Source: Typha latifolia (lineage: Eukaryota; Streptophyta; Magnoliopsida; Poales; Typhaceae). Taken from it: a stretch of 64,000 bases of DNA. Where the stretch lies: assembly GCA_019914945.1 (NCBI GenBank), contig CM034111.1, positions 5,518,001-5,582,000 on the forward strand, written 5' to 3'. The notes beneath the pieces were generated by a model. That model worked only from the letters and a program-made list of their open reading frames with translations, did no database searches and had not been told where the DNA came from. The position numbers and the translations under genes were made by a program. Below are positions 1-15,100 of the stretch, piece by piece (positions within the stretch are counted from its first letter, which is position 1; each line of letters starts with the position of its first letter).

Positions 1-104
1 AATGAAAAAAGCACAAAAGACTAGTCAAAGAACTTCAAAGATGTAGGAACATCTCGATTCACAAGAACATGCCATACAAATATGCATCACGAAGTTAGAG
101 AATA

Positions 105-135
<31 letters not shown>

Positions 136-3100
136 TACACACACACACACACACAGATATATACAGGCGTCTGTTAAATTCCAAAAGGAAGAAGGAACTC
201 TGAGGTTAGGCCTAAAATCAAGGTCTCCCTACCTCTTCTATTGCATTTCCTCTACCAAAATATGTATAAAAATATAGTTGCAGTACAAACTTTACATGAA
301 TACATTGGGAAAAATTATTCTTTTCTAGTCACTTGCTGCATCTCAGGATCATAAAAAGCTTGTTCCAATGTGCATAGAGAAACTGATCTTAATTTTTCTT
401 CACCTCAAGTGAGCTTTTATGAATCTGAAGGCTAATTAATGTAATGGCTACAGAAGTGTTAAGACTTTTCCAACGTTCTAACTTAAAGATTGTAGTCTAG
501 CCACATATATGCATAACACACCATTAAGAAGCAAGAGAAAAATGTATGATACTTTGATATCCAAACTCCAAATTTTCAGATATGGATTCCTTAATTGACA
601 TCAAGACTTGCACCATGCAACATGGTGGCACATATTTAGGGTCGTAAAACAACCAATCCAATATCCGCTGCTAATTCCAACAACAAGAAATGGTTTTGAG
701 ACCTTTTGGAATTCTTATATGTGACAAACCTTTAGTATTGATACCTCTGCTACAAGACAACTTAGAAGATCCCTAAAGCACCAACAATTATGACATTAGA
801 ATCGCTAGTTTGTATTAATATTTTTTTTACCAATTTTAACTGCTAAATACTAGGAGGAAGAGAACACTAACACAAAACCACATAAACCCTTATGTAAAAC
901 TAAAACCCTGATTTTAGCTTGTTCTTCTCACTCCTACTCAAATATTCTTATACAGTAATGTCAAAAAGGAAGATATAATAAGATGATTAATGTTGAAAAG
1001 GAAATAGATGATAGAAGTCTCGTCAAAAAATCAAAGAAACAAGAACTTCACCATTCTAGGGCCATGAAGTTATGCATCACATGCAAGATTGAAATAGCAT
1101 ACATAACTCCACAACCAGAAGAAAAGCAATACAAACCAAAATATCCATCAGGTGACTGTGTTTAGCCCATAACAATTTAACTGCAGTAAAAAACTATGCA
1201 GGTCCAGTTACCATCATATTGAATTACAATGCCACTATGGAGTGATCTAGCTAAATGAGAATGTTAAAAAAAAGGTATTCTAATGACACGCCTAGAATAG
1301 AGAAAGAAATTATGCTACTACGACAAATCGCATAATTAGAAAGCTTATATACAACTAATCACTAGATTTGTAAAGGTTGTTAGTCATTACTCAGCATTCA
1401 GCAAGGACCACAAAAGAAAAATTAGAAAGGAGACTTAGGAGGGAGAACATAAAATTTGAAGATTGTGCATATGATTCAGGAAACAGAACAGATCTCTTTA
1501 GCTTATGCAGAATTACTCCAAGAAGTTTCCATATACCTGACAGTAACCAAGGTCAAAATTGTAGAATGAATAAGTCAAGAGTATGTCACGTAGAACTGCA
1601 ACATTTGGATTATCATCTCCTTCATAATAGGAAACTGATCTGTCTGTTCTCACCTTGAAAAATGATCAACATAAACTAATAGGTCAATTATAAACTGGTG
1701 AAGCAAAATGCTTTAGAGTTCAAATTTCAAACAGAAATAAACAACTACCTACTCACCACATCTTTGTCAATGAGACCTTTCCTCTCTCTAAACTTTGTAA
1801 ATCTTTTAGCCTGTGTTACCGAGATACTCTGCACATGTACCAAAAGTACAAAGAAAATGCACAAGAAAAGTAAATAAATGTATTGTTTGTAAAGAAACAA
1901 AAAAAAATAGCATCATTATTAATTTTGAAGCTTGCTTCAGAACCCATGTAATATATCTTCTTATTGGTAAAATCTAATAAATATCAGATATAAGTGCCAA
2001 GCAAGAAACTATGCTGATGCAACAAAGTGAACACCCAAAAATGAACCATGAGATAAGCTCAACAGTTTTAGTACTTATAGGCAACCTAATATATAAAGCA
2101 AGAAGAATCATGACACCTAATGCGAGGAATTAAATAAGTTAAGCATATATTTGTTCCTGTAGGTTCCAGCACAAAAAATTGCATGATGTGCTACAGTAAA
2201 TTATAGGAGATAGCTCAATTGTACATAATGGGAGATAGCTCTTAACTGTCAACAAACAAAGGTGAAGAGAGGATACTCTTTGTCGCTGGCACAATTGAAG
2301 AAAGAGGGGCATCAAGATTTTTCAAAGCTTAAATGCCCAAACCATATAAAAAGGAAGAGGATGATACAATTTATGGCTGGTTTTGGTCAACCCAGTTATA
2401 TCAAAGACGAATCCAACCTAAAAATTAAGATTTACAACCTCAATAGTTAATACCAAGTCAGGCCACCCATATGGAGTTCTATCCAAGCCCAAAGACCCTG
2501 TGAAATTCTATCCAAGCCCAAATAGGATCAAGTAATGTTGCTCTTCTTCCTAGAGTTTAACAAGGAGGAAAATGACTTACCAGTTACCATCTCTCTCTTC
2601 ATACCTGTCTCTCCTCTTTGATCTCCCTCTTTGTTATGTGCAGCTGAGACAACCTATGCTGGGCAGCATAACCCATGCCACTTGGCATGCACTATACTGG
2701 AATCTTGCATATATCCAGCAGATTATAAATCCTTGTTTGTTCCTTTGACCTTTTGTGAATTAACATGTTACAGAATTACAAACTTCTACAAAAATCTTTC
2801 ATTCTCTCTTGCATTTTAAGGGACTGGGGTCTGGAGTTGCCATGGGTTATTTATTCTTCCATTGTATAATATTAGTACCAAGAATGTAAGTCACAAACCA
2901 ATAAACTGATGATATTACATAGTATTGATAGTCTGCAGTATCAAAAAATCAACCAGTAATTAATAATATCATAGCATGACAAATAGGTAGTGATAATGTT
3001 TGCATTGAGAAGCCAAGCCGATTTGCAATAACTGGTTAGGAAACCACTTAGGCACTTACTATGCAAATAGAATAGGAAAGATCATTCTTTAGTAGATAAA

Positions 3101-6100
3101 CCAATGTAAATCAATCACTGCAAATAAAATGTAATCCAACATGATCCATGCTTCATAATGACTAGGAATAATACTTTGCTAGAATTCATCTTTTTGACCT
3201 ACCATGACAATGGGCAAGGGTCATAAAATGACACTCAAAAAATACAAGACAAGCTATAGCAGTTTCAGAAATATTAAGGTATAGCAATGTAAAGTGCAGC
3301 AACAAATCACCATCATATATATTGAAGAAAAAGAAGGCACGCATATTAATATTAGCTTAATGACTTGAACCCATACAGATGAAAAAATGATTGGAAAGAA
3401 ATTATAATGAGACAATTTTAATCTAACAAATTCTTCAGAAAGAAATATATAACGATATATGCCTTCAAACCTGCCACTGGGATTTGATGACTTCATACTC
3501 AGATTTTTTTGCTGCAGCAAGATACTCCCTCTCAGCATATGTTGAATCATACTCATGGAATCCCAACAGAAACTTCCATACCTTTAAGGGTACAATTGTA
3601 AATGGAAATTCAAGACAGCAACTTTCCAAAATTTATTATATGTCACAAACCTCTTTTCTCAGATTGTGATCAACTCCTCCATAGAATACTCTTTTTCTTA
3701 GTGCCTTTGAATCCGTAACTCGTCCTTCAGAATCTAGAAGAGCAGCCCACTGCCACAGGAGTTAAGACATACGTATGAGGGGCTTCTAAAGAGAGAAACG
3801 ATGAAACAAAAAATCAAGTGGAAAACTGGAGTCTACGTTATGAATGGAATTAGCACAAGCTGAAAGTTGAAATGAGAAAAAAAATAATAGATCAGAAGGC
3901 AACACACTATAATCAAATCGACATGACTTATCCATACATTGCAGTCAATTGCAATTTTCACCAATGTATTGGAAGGCGGCCAACAGGTGGGGGGCGGTCA
4001 CTCCACCGCTTAGCGCCAAGGCGGACACTAAGGCGGTTTAGTATTTCTAATATATAAAAAATAATTATATATAATATAATATAATATATATTAATATATT
4101 ATATATAAATTTTTTAATAGTGTAATATACAATCATAATAACAAAATATAACAATTTATATTTACATTACATATTTTATTAATACATTTCACATTAATAA
4201 AAATGGCTTGGTGCATGCCAGCTAGTGGCCATTTAGTCAAAGTGGTGCATGCTAGGCTGCCATGTAGCAAGGGAGAGAGAGAGAAGAGTGACATTTGTCT
4301 TCTTTTCTTCCTTCAATCTATCACTAGTAGCTTCAAGTATCAGATAGAAAGGAAGAGAGAAGTAAGACAATGACTTGTCATCGCTGGCGTCGAGAGTGAA
4401 AGGGAAAATATAGAGAAGAAAAAGAAGAGGAAAAGAGAAGAAAGCCTACTGCCGCTGCCGTTGCCACTACTGTTTTCTCTCACTGCCGTCGCTAAAGAAG
4501 GGAGAGAGAGGAAGATGAGAGGAAAGGAAAAGGCGGGTCGCTATGACAACTAAGCGGGTTGCGTGAGCCATGAAAAGGAAAAGGCGGGGCTGCCAAAAAC
4601 AAATGGTGGCCTGCCCACCACTAGCAGGCTACCTAGTTGCATGGCAAGGCGGTTGGGTCGCTGCCCCGCCATGGCAGCCGCCTTGACCGCCTTTAAAAAC
4701 ATTGATTTTCATGACTCTTTCTTGTCTACATGACTTATCCATACATTGCAGGCAGTAACAAAGAGAAAGGGAAGATAGAGAGAAGGTTTTATCTTTAAAT
4801 GTTGAATTATTTTATCTTTTATTTTAATCTTTGTTTACTTGTTTAGGTTTATATACACTAAAAATTAAAATAGCTTCAAAAGAGAAGTTACACGACATAT
4901 ATCAGGTGGCAATATCAATATTGCGGCACTCTTAGGTAAAAAATGCGTCAAATGCAACTGGTGTGAAAAAGAAATGAGTGGTAGTGTTAGCCGTTTAAAG
5001 TACCATTTGTCTGGAAAGTGAAAAAATAGCAATTTGCACTCAAGTGGCCGTAAAAATTAGAAAAAAGATATTAGCTAATTTAATAGGTAAAAGGAAGGAT
5101 AAACAATATGTACAACAAAAAGAGTCAATAATTCGTGAAGAATTGATGCATAATCCTATAGACATTAATAATGATCGCAATTAGCAAAATGGGAAAGATG
5201 ATAAGGAGAGACAAATGAGGTGGGCAATAAAATATGGCATAAATATGCATACAAAAGAAGAGATTAGTTTATATACAGGGAGAAAGAGAATATGGAGGCA
5301 ACAGTTCAACTTTTAGGACTCCTAGTGTTACAGCAGAGTCGGTAAATATTGGATTAATGGATATATATCTTCAGAAAAGAATTGGTCGTATATAGACTAT
5401 TATCAAGATAGCTCTTAAAGATTTATTCATCCGCCCCGAGCCGCTCGAGATCATCTCCCTTCTCGAGCTAGGGTATCCACATCACATTGGATGGGGGCGG
5501 CTCGACAACGAGGTCAACGGCGAGCGAATCGCTGCTAAGAGGGGTGTTGTGCAGCACCCCTCATGCCACGTGCTTGTACACCACCAGCACACCCCATGGT
5601 GGTTGGCATGGGCATCGTTGGTTGATAGTCCTTATTATCATATGATGGATGCTATACAGTTAGTAAAACCTGATGTGAAATTCTCTTAGTTTAAATGATA
5701 TTGCTACTAAATATCCTGAGTAAGAGGTAGATAAACCTCACACTTATATTAAGACATTTAAAAGGTATTATGATAAATTTGATTGTACACTAATATGTGA
5801 TTGATGGACTATACAAAATAGAAAAAATATAATTAATTTCTTAGTGTACTTGAGCAGGGGAACAAAATTTTTAAAGTTTATAGATACTACTGCAAAAGTG
5901 CAAATTACATTTATTAGTTGATAAATGAGATAGTAGAAGAAATAAGTGAAAAAAGAGTAGTCCAAATAATTATAATAATGGGGCTAATTATAAGGCCACT
6001 AGAGAATTACTTGCGCATTGTATATATCATGTTGGAAGATATTCCAAAGATCCTGAATTTGACATATATGCATAAGGTTGACAAATTTTATATACAACCA

Positions 6101-9100
6101 TAGTTAGTTTCTTAATTTACTTAGGCAAATAACTGGTGGTAGAAAGATCATTAAATTCGGCCTTACTAGATTTCTCACCCATCTTTTAACATTGGAGAGT
6201 ATCATGTGCTATAATGATAATATTATACAAATATTTACATCATAAGAGTGGCCTATAAAAATTAAGAATATGAAACCTAAAAATAAAAAATTAGGTAAAA
6301 CTTTGAAGATCATGGCTCTAGAAAATGTATTTTGTGATAGTATTACAATTGCAATGATAGTATTTGAGTTTTTTGTCAAGGTATTATGACTTGTAGATAG
6401 TGATGACAAGTTTGAGGTTGTGACGTAGCAAAGAAACTAATAAACGAAAATGTGAGCAAAAGTTATACGAAGTGGTGGAAGATGATTGTTCTAGATGGAA
6501 CAGATAATTACATAAAAAAATACACGCTACTGATAGACATACTTTTAATTTATTAATTTACTTTTACTTATAAATATTTTAAAATTTGAATGCTTACAAA
6601 TTTTAAATTATAAATTTCTACAAAATATTTTCTTAATCCAAAACTTCAGTTCTCTACAAATGTCAATAATAATATTGAAATCTTACTGGGAGTTAGGAAG
6701 GTAATTAGTAGACTAGAGGCCAACATTCACAAACAAATCATTTAAGATAAAGAAGTGAGTTATGATTGAATTAAATAATTTTGTTATTATTTGTTTTAAG
6801 TTTCAAGTTTCAACATAATTATTTCATATGGAGGATATAGATTGAGAGCTAGGCAATTTAGTACCATTAAAGTTATTGTAGCTATATTTCATAATAGTCC
6901 AGCTGAATGGTGGTCTATTTATAGATAAGAAGAGGCATCAAATTTGACACTAATAGCACAAAGAATTTTACGTCAACTGTATTTTCATTAAAATGTGAAA
7001 AAATAGACTATTTCTCCTTGATTCAAACCAAGATACGCAATCAATTGACAATGAAAATATTGAACAAGTGAGTTTTTGTCATTATAATATGAGATTGAGG
7101 AAGAGAAATCTAAAAAGGCAGAAAATGGTCAATTAATTGATTTATATCATATTTTTTATGAAGAAGACCCCTGACTCCATAGATTAAATATATAGAGGAG
7201 AGATTATTAGATGATATAAATAATCCATGGTTAAATAAGGTATTAGGGGAGAACGCGAGGGCAGAGGCTGGTACGAGTCGTTTGACAACGAGAAATAATA
7301 CACCTACTAGTATTAGTGATAACCTTCCATATTTACTAAGGGAAGTCAAACAAGCATAGAGATTGAAGACAGACAAACTGATGATATACATATTAGCGAC
7401 ATCGTTATAAGGATATTGTTCCTTATGATTATGGTAAATAGAATTTATTGTTTAAAGTCATTACAAGATCCTTATGCTACTGATTGTTATTCTCAGTATC
7501 CTCAGACACAAGATCTATATGATATCACTAATATGATGCAATAACTTTTTGAAGCATTAGACCTTAGGCATCATTATATAAAAATTTATGATGATTTTGA
7601 TAATGAAAACCACAGGAATTTACTAAGCTAGTTTGGCATTCATCAAAAAATTTTGAGTAAATTAATATATTTTTTAAGTTTTTACGCTTCATATGTAAGT
7701 AATTATTATTTTCTTTTCATTTTTTCTAAATTTTTAGGAACTTTTCTACATTTTTAAATAATATTTAGAATTTTTGTAATTAAAATAGTCCAATCCGATA
7801 AAAGCAGACGATATGCCTGATATGTATTGTTTTTCTGAGTTTTAAAACCTTGGTTTTAATTGAAATTACATCTTACTTCGGCCTACCAAAATCTAATTGA
7901 AATGCAAGCTCGTAACAAGCTGATTTCGTATCCTATTCTAATATAAATATCTCCACTGGATCAGCTTTTGCGATACTCTCGGAATAATTCTATTCTTTTT
8001 TATTTGATTAACTAGTACTGAGAGTCCACAAATTGCCATGTCAGCTAGCTTGGTCAATAAGTATCATGGTAGTAAATTACTAATGCAGCTTAAGGGCAAG
8101 AAAACATGCCGATATGGAAAAGATCTGGAGGTACGTAAATCTACCCCTAAAGATATGACCTCTTTGAATATCTTTATCTGCCTCCATGTACTCTTTTCAT
8201 ACTAACATGACTATATAGATAGAAAAGATAAAAGATAACCTATCAAGCCGTGAGGGAGAGAAGATCAAATCCACCTAGATTGTGGGGGACAAAGAAAACA
8301 TGATATTCATTACAAAATAAAGAAGATAGAGGAAGAGGAGAAGGGAAAAGAGGTAAATGTGGAATCCTCCATAAAATATTGTCTCAAATTTTCATATTTT
8401 TCTTCTTTTATCGGAAACCCCATCATCTCTATAGTCTATATATAAGGAGATTATATCAAATCACAAATTGATCTTATCCACATCTTTCCTATTCTAGTAT
8501 ATAATTAAACTCACTCTTTTAACTTAAAAATAAAAAATATCCTATTAAAACTTATCTCAAAATAAACTAACAATCTAACAAACAAATCTCCTAGATTTTT
8601 AGAAGTATTAACTAAATTGGACACTATAAAATCAAACCTAATTTTTAGATAAAAGTACATCCAAAAATAAAAAAGAATAAAAAAAGGACCATCATTCGCT
8701 TCCACTGTGCAACTCTCATCTCGATATTATCTTCACAATCTGTATCTTTGAAATTTTCTTCATAAAATATCTCGATTACTATGCACTCAGTTTTTATATT
8801 TGCGAACTAGATTTCCTTCATGATTGATTCCATCAGATTTAAACTTGCTCTAATACCAAATTAAAGTAGCCTAGGAATGAAAAAAATATGCCAACACGGA
8901 AAAACATTACGAGGTACCTAGATCCACCCACAAGAGAAAAAATAGGGCCTCCGTGAATACTTTTATCTCCCTCCAAGTACCCTTTTTCATTCTAGCATGT
9001 CTAAATAAATAAGAAGGTTAGAATATAACCCACCAAACCATGAGAGATAGAAGATCAAACCCACTAAAATTGTAGGGGAAAAAGAAAGCATAATATTCAT

Positions 9101-12100
9101 CGCAAAAGAAAGGAGAGAGAGGAGGAGCAGCAGAAAAGGGATAAATATGGAATCCTCCACAAAAATATTATTTCTCAAATTTTCACACTTTTTTCTTTTT
9201 TTATTAGAATTCTCATCACCTCTATATATAGAGATAGAGGAAATTACATCAAATCACATATTGATTTTATTCGGATCTTTCCTAATTTAATATATAACTA
9301 AAATAAGATTCTTTTAACTTCAAATTTAACCATATCCTAATAAAATTTACCTCAAAACAAACTAACAATTAAATCTCCTATAGTTTTACCAAATTGGACA
9401 CTCTAGAATCAAATCTAGTTGTTAGGTAAAAAATACATCTGAAAATTAAAAAAATAAATGGAAATCTACTTCCCACGAATTATTGGCACCTATACAAAGA
9501 ATATCTTGATACTCGCTCATTCCACCCATGCCAACCCATCCTTCTAGGTATTGATGAGCGTATGTTACATTAAACAAACCCATTTTTGAGTTTCTTTCAT
9601 CCCTTTTAATACGTCTTTTCTTTTTAATCCTTGATCTACATAAATCACCATGACTTGAAAAATCGTCTGGACCCGAACTGAAATAGATGGGATACTACAA
9701 AAATCAACAATATCTTGTATGAACATTGCGTTTCAACTAAACTGGGTCTATTTCTATCCAAAACTCACCCAATTAATTTATCATGTGACAAACATGATTT
9801 AATATTCTTGGTCTTTCCCCTTTATCCATCAATCTTCTTTAGTCCTTTTTTTTAATACTCTTACTCCAATCAAATCAATTAAACAACTCTCTTTCACTCC
9901 CTTTCGCGTGAGCTGATGCCTCTAAAGTCTAAAGCTCTGACTTACTTTTTACCTTTTTCTTGTTTTGTCAATCTCAAATCAACTCTCTTTCACTATATTC
10001 ACATGAGCTGATGCCTAAAGTCTAAAGCAGAGATTTAAAAGACTGTCGGCAATGGACAGGCCAGCACTTAGTATTCAAGATGGTTAAAAAATAAAGAAAT
10101 AAAATAAATAATAGAAAGAGAAGAATTTAAAATTAATACCTACAATCTAAACAATATACTAATGCATTCTTGTTAAGAACTATAGTAAGCTATTAGAATC
10201 CACTAATTCATTAACATGTCCGATAGTTTTGATTTTCAAAGTCAACTTACATACTAAAATATTATATGAGATGCTAAGGCAGTCAGTTAGGCAAGAATTA
10301 GTTGTATTCTATCTAAAGTAGGAGCCTAGGCATTAAGGCGATTTTTTTTATTACTTTTATTTATTTTTGTTTTTTCTTATTTGCATCAATCTCAAATCAA
10401 TTCTCTTTCACTCTCTTTCCCGTGAGTTCAGAGTTTTACAGGTATTATGTGAAATTGAGAGCTTTGGAGGCATAACATGAAATTGAAAGTAAGACATGAA
10501 GTCATGAACAAGCTGCTCTCTCTTTCTTTCTCCCCATCTTCCCCAGCCAACCATAGCCCTCCTCCCTCTTTTATTTTTATATTTTCTTGCTTCTTCTCTG
10601 ATGATCTTCGTACTAGGACAAATCACTAAAAGAAACTCAAAGTAAGTTTCAGAATATGAATTAACCTTTGTTGTCAAGGGCATGTTGTCGGGAGGCCCTT
10701 AAGTTTCATTGTGTCGTTCCAACCGTCCAGATGCCTTTGACCCCATACGAACAACGTGTTAAAAATTGTTGCTAAATTTGTTTTTCTTCAAACTCTCTTA
10801 ATTTCTTCGCATGATCTGATCACCCATAAGTTGTGACTTGATCATACATAATTCATAGATTGTACATCATAAATATTTAGTATTTTATGTCCACAAATTT
10901 GCTATTACAAAATTTGCACTAATAGTTTTTAAAGTGTAAAAAAAAAATGTGACGATCAACATTTGCCATGCAGATGGTGGCACAACACCTGGCATGGGGT
11001 GTGCTTGCCGGTCTGGCACGCATGTGCACCGACCCGTGATGTGGAGCCTATTTTTTTAAACTTTTTCTTATTTCCATCAATAATCATCAATCAACTTTCA
11101 TCATTTTCTTATTATATATATATTCCTATTAGAATGACAATTTTATTAATCAATCAACCACCAAGCAGACTTCATCAAAGACAAATGAAAGAAAAACAAT
11201 TATCTTAAGTTCAACATGATTACAGTCAGATGAGGAAAGGAGTCGAGTATATAGATATCAACACATTAAGAGAGGTACGCTCACAAAATGATATAAGTTC
11301 ATCATCACATCAATCACACTCGTTAGAGCCACAACATCCTTATTATACTCCATATCCATAATCCACATATGCTTATTGTGTGCCTATGCCGGTGTCATTT
11401 CCGTGCATGTTCAATATCCATATCATATTATAGGAGAATTGTAAAATTCATATTTTTGTGAAGACTATATGAGATGTTTTAATGAGCAATACTATCAATA
11501 GATGAGTTTTGAAGATTATCGATAATATTTAACACAACATTCTTGTGTTATTCTTGTGCCAGCAAATAAAGTCTTTGATCTTTTCCGTCATTCTACGTAC
11601 AACTAGATATAAATTTTAATTATTAAACTATTATCAATTAAAATTATGTATTGAATGTTATTATGTGTTTAATTATATTATGAAGTATTCAATCATATTA
11701 TAAAATATTCAATCATTAATATTAGTTCTAATAAATGTATTCAATCACATTATGTGTTAAATAATATTTATATTTGACTATTGTTATACCTTTAATAAAA
11801 TAAGTCATTTACAAAAATAATCTAAAGATTAAAAACTATAACATAGGTTCTAACACATATTTAAACTAAAAACCAAAAATTAGCATGGAAGACTCAAAAA
11901 TATCTCTAAATATCCTAAAATTTTTCTTAAAATTATGTTAAAGGTGTATCACTAGCACGTAAGAGCGTGCCATTGACACACCAAGGAGTGTCGAGGGCGT
12001 GCTAGTCGGTACGACATATGCCTTCGGCACGGCCATTGTTGATGCCAACAACACATCAACTCGACATGACACGTGCCCCAATATGTACCATGCCAAGCCA

Positions 12101-15100
12101 TAGTTGGCACACCCTTTACCTATATCATGACAATCTTTGCCTGAGACTAATCGTAGATCCTTGGAGTAGGAAAAATACATCTCCTTTGCCCCTTAATCAT
12201 GAATACTAAAAAGAAAATGCTAATCCATAAAAATGAGGGAATTTCATATAGCTAAGTAGTGCAAAGGAAAGATTGAAAAGGCTACTTCATGGGCTACTTT
12301 ACGACCAGCATCTCATGAAGACTCCTCAAAGTTGCAACATTTAAGATGGATGTATAGCTAGTGAAGTACAATAAGGCAGTGCAATAATTGTCGCTCAAAA
12401 CAATGCTATATTGCTAACCTTTTGTAAAAGTTAACTTAAGCTAATTTAAAGTCATTCATAAGCTTCCACCTAAACTAAAGAATTAGAAATAAAACTGTCA
12501 ATGAACTTCAAGGTCAAGACAACTATATGAAATAAGCGAGAGGAGTGACGTGATCATCATTCTCAATTTTACATGTAAAACTGTTCTGAAGCAATATCAA
12601 CAGATTTAGGTAGATAAAAACATAATTACTGAAAGAAACATCAATTATGTTTCAAATCACTGAAATAACATACCTCTTGAAGGCATAAGGAACGTTCTCT
12701 TTGTTTTCCCCATACAAGTGGTAATTTGTCAAACTGCAAAAAGATAAATATGACTTACCACAATAAATAGAAGAGTTTTTCTACTAGCTTATCACACCAC
12801 AAATAACAAGAAGAATAACAGGTTTTCTTGTTTGATGAATCTTAACGGAAATTACCATTATCAGAGGTCTGGCCTACTAGTATGCATCAAATTGTTAAAT
12901 AGATTTAATATTTTTTAATCAAGGAATCTATGTCTGGGGCAGTGGCATCAATATTCAGCAATAAAACAAACCTAATAGGCTAATAATACTAAAAGCTGTA
13001 TCAAGTCAAGCTTGTCTTTCTTAGTGATAAGGATAGCGAATCAATACTGAGAAGTGAAACAATGACAATTTTTAAAAGAGGCATATGCAAGTGGGAGAGT
13101 AAGCAAAGCATTACTAAATCACTACCGATAAGAATTTAACTCCTATTTGTTTTGAGTTTAGAGGACCCTTACCTAGTTCAGTAACCAAAATAATATAGGA
13201 CCCACTCTCCAAATAAATATTAATATGTAAAATTCAATATCATTTTAAATTGATTCCAATTTTATCCATGACTATTATAGATACTATATAAGTCAGCAAA
13301 TATGCATTTAAGCCCACAATTGACTATTATAAAAACTATATAAGCCAGCAAATATGCACTTAAGCTCGCAAATGACTATTATAGATACTATATAAACCAG
13401 CAAATAAATATTTAAGCTCACAAATGCATATTATAACATTATAAAATTCATATATTATAATATTACATATTCGTATATTATAATATTAATATGTTATGTT
13501 ATAATATTGTAATAGACAAATATACAAATATACAAATATTCTAATGATATAATTTTATAATATTATAATATTCGAATGTTATAACATTTATATAATATTT
13601 GTATAGTATAATATTACAATATTCGTATATTATAATATTATAATATTATATCATTACAATATTATAATATTGTATTTTAATATAATATATTATAATATAA
13701 AAATATTTATAAATTACAATACACTATATAATATTTGTATATTATAATAATGACCACCATAATGACAAAAGGGTATTTTCGTCTATTAAATTTACATATT
13801 ATTTATTCCTTCTAAAACCAACATTTTTCTACTTTTTCATATCACATCACAAATAATAAATATACTCTTAGCCTAGTTCAGAACCAAATACTAAATTACT
13901 TTAGTCTAGTTCAAGGTATTTAAATTAAGACTGAGAAATGAAACTAACTAATCTAGTTCAAAGGTTAGCCTCAAACCAAACAAGACCTTAAGTAATTAAA
14001 AGTCAACAAACTTGGAAAGTTCGAATATGGATTCAAGATAACCAATTTACTTACCATCCGAAAGCTACATAACTATGAACTAATTATGAAACATACATCT
14101 TAGGTAGTTTTGTTGAGTAGTCTACAATAGCGACAGTTCTAGATCTACAATTAATGAGCTTAATGAGCTTGAACAAAATTTTACCTTTTTACTATCAAAT
14201 GGTAACTGAAGTTTTGGATGAATAGAAAGAAGCAGATCAAAGATAACAAAATGATAGGGCAGAAATATACAGGAATTTTATGACTTACGAGTATGAGAAC
14301 TTAAATATGATATTATGTAAACTTTAGACGAGGTAAATACTTGGAACTACATAACATAAAATCCTGAACCTTTATTCCTTGGATCCACATAGCATGTGGT
14401 TTTATAAGACAATATGAATCGGATCTTGAAAAATCTGGGATGTGCAAAAACATTTAGTAAAATGTCAATTCTTGAAATTAAGTTTGCAAACTGAGATTTT
14501 TAGAGTTTTAGACCATGCAGGTTGACATTCTAAAAGAATATGACTGGAAAAAAGAAATCGTTTCAGGCCTAAGACTGACAAAATAAGTTCAAGTGAGTTT
14601 AACACTTTCTAAGTTCCAGAAAAGAACATCAAATTCACTTGAATTATGACAATAAGAAAAGTGAAATAAAAATAATATGCTCTCAAACTCTAAGATAAAT
14701 AAAACACATTACAATAACTCCAAAATAATGCTCTCTAAGAGCATACAAAAGGCAAAATGAATTGGCAGGTATATGCATAAGAATCTCACACATAACTACT
14801 ACAAAACATAGACTTTAGATAATCAAAACCAACATGATGTAGCATTGAATCAAGCGTATCACTAATATCTTAAAACACTATATAAAAGTTGATTTCAAGA
14901 GATATCAGCCCCTTCCAAAGGCTAAAATATAAATAGAAATAAAGAATTAATTATAATGAAATCACATAAGTTCCACTAGAGGCGCACAAACCATTTATTA
15001 CTGAAACCAGGGGGGAACATGTCATTACCTCTAATGGATCTGAGGCCACCGAAACTGTGTCTGAAGTTGTTTCAACATCACTTGGGCTACTACTAGTTCT

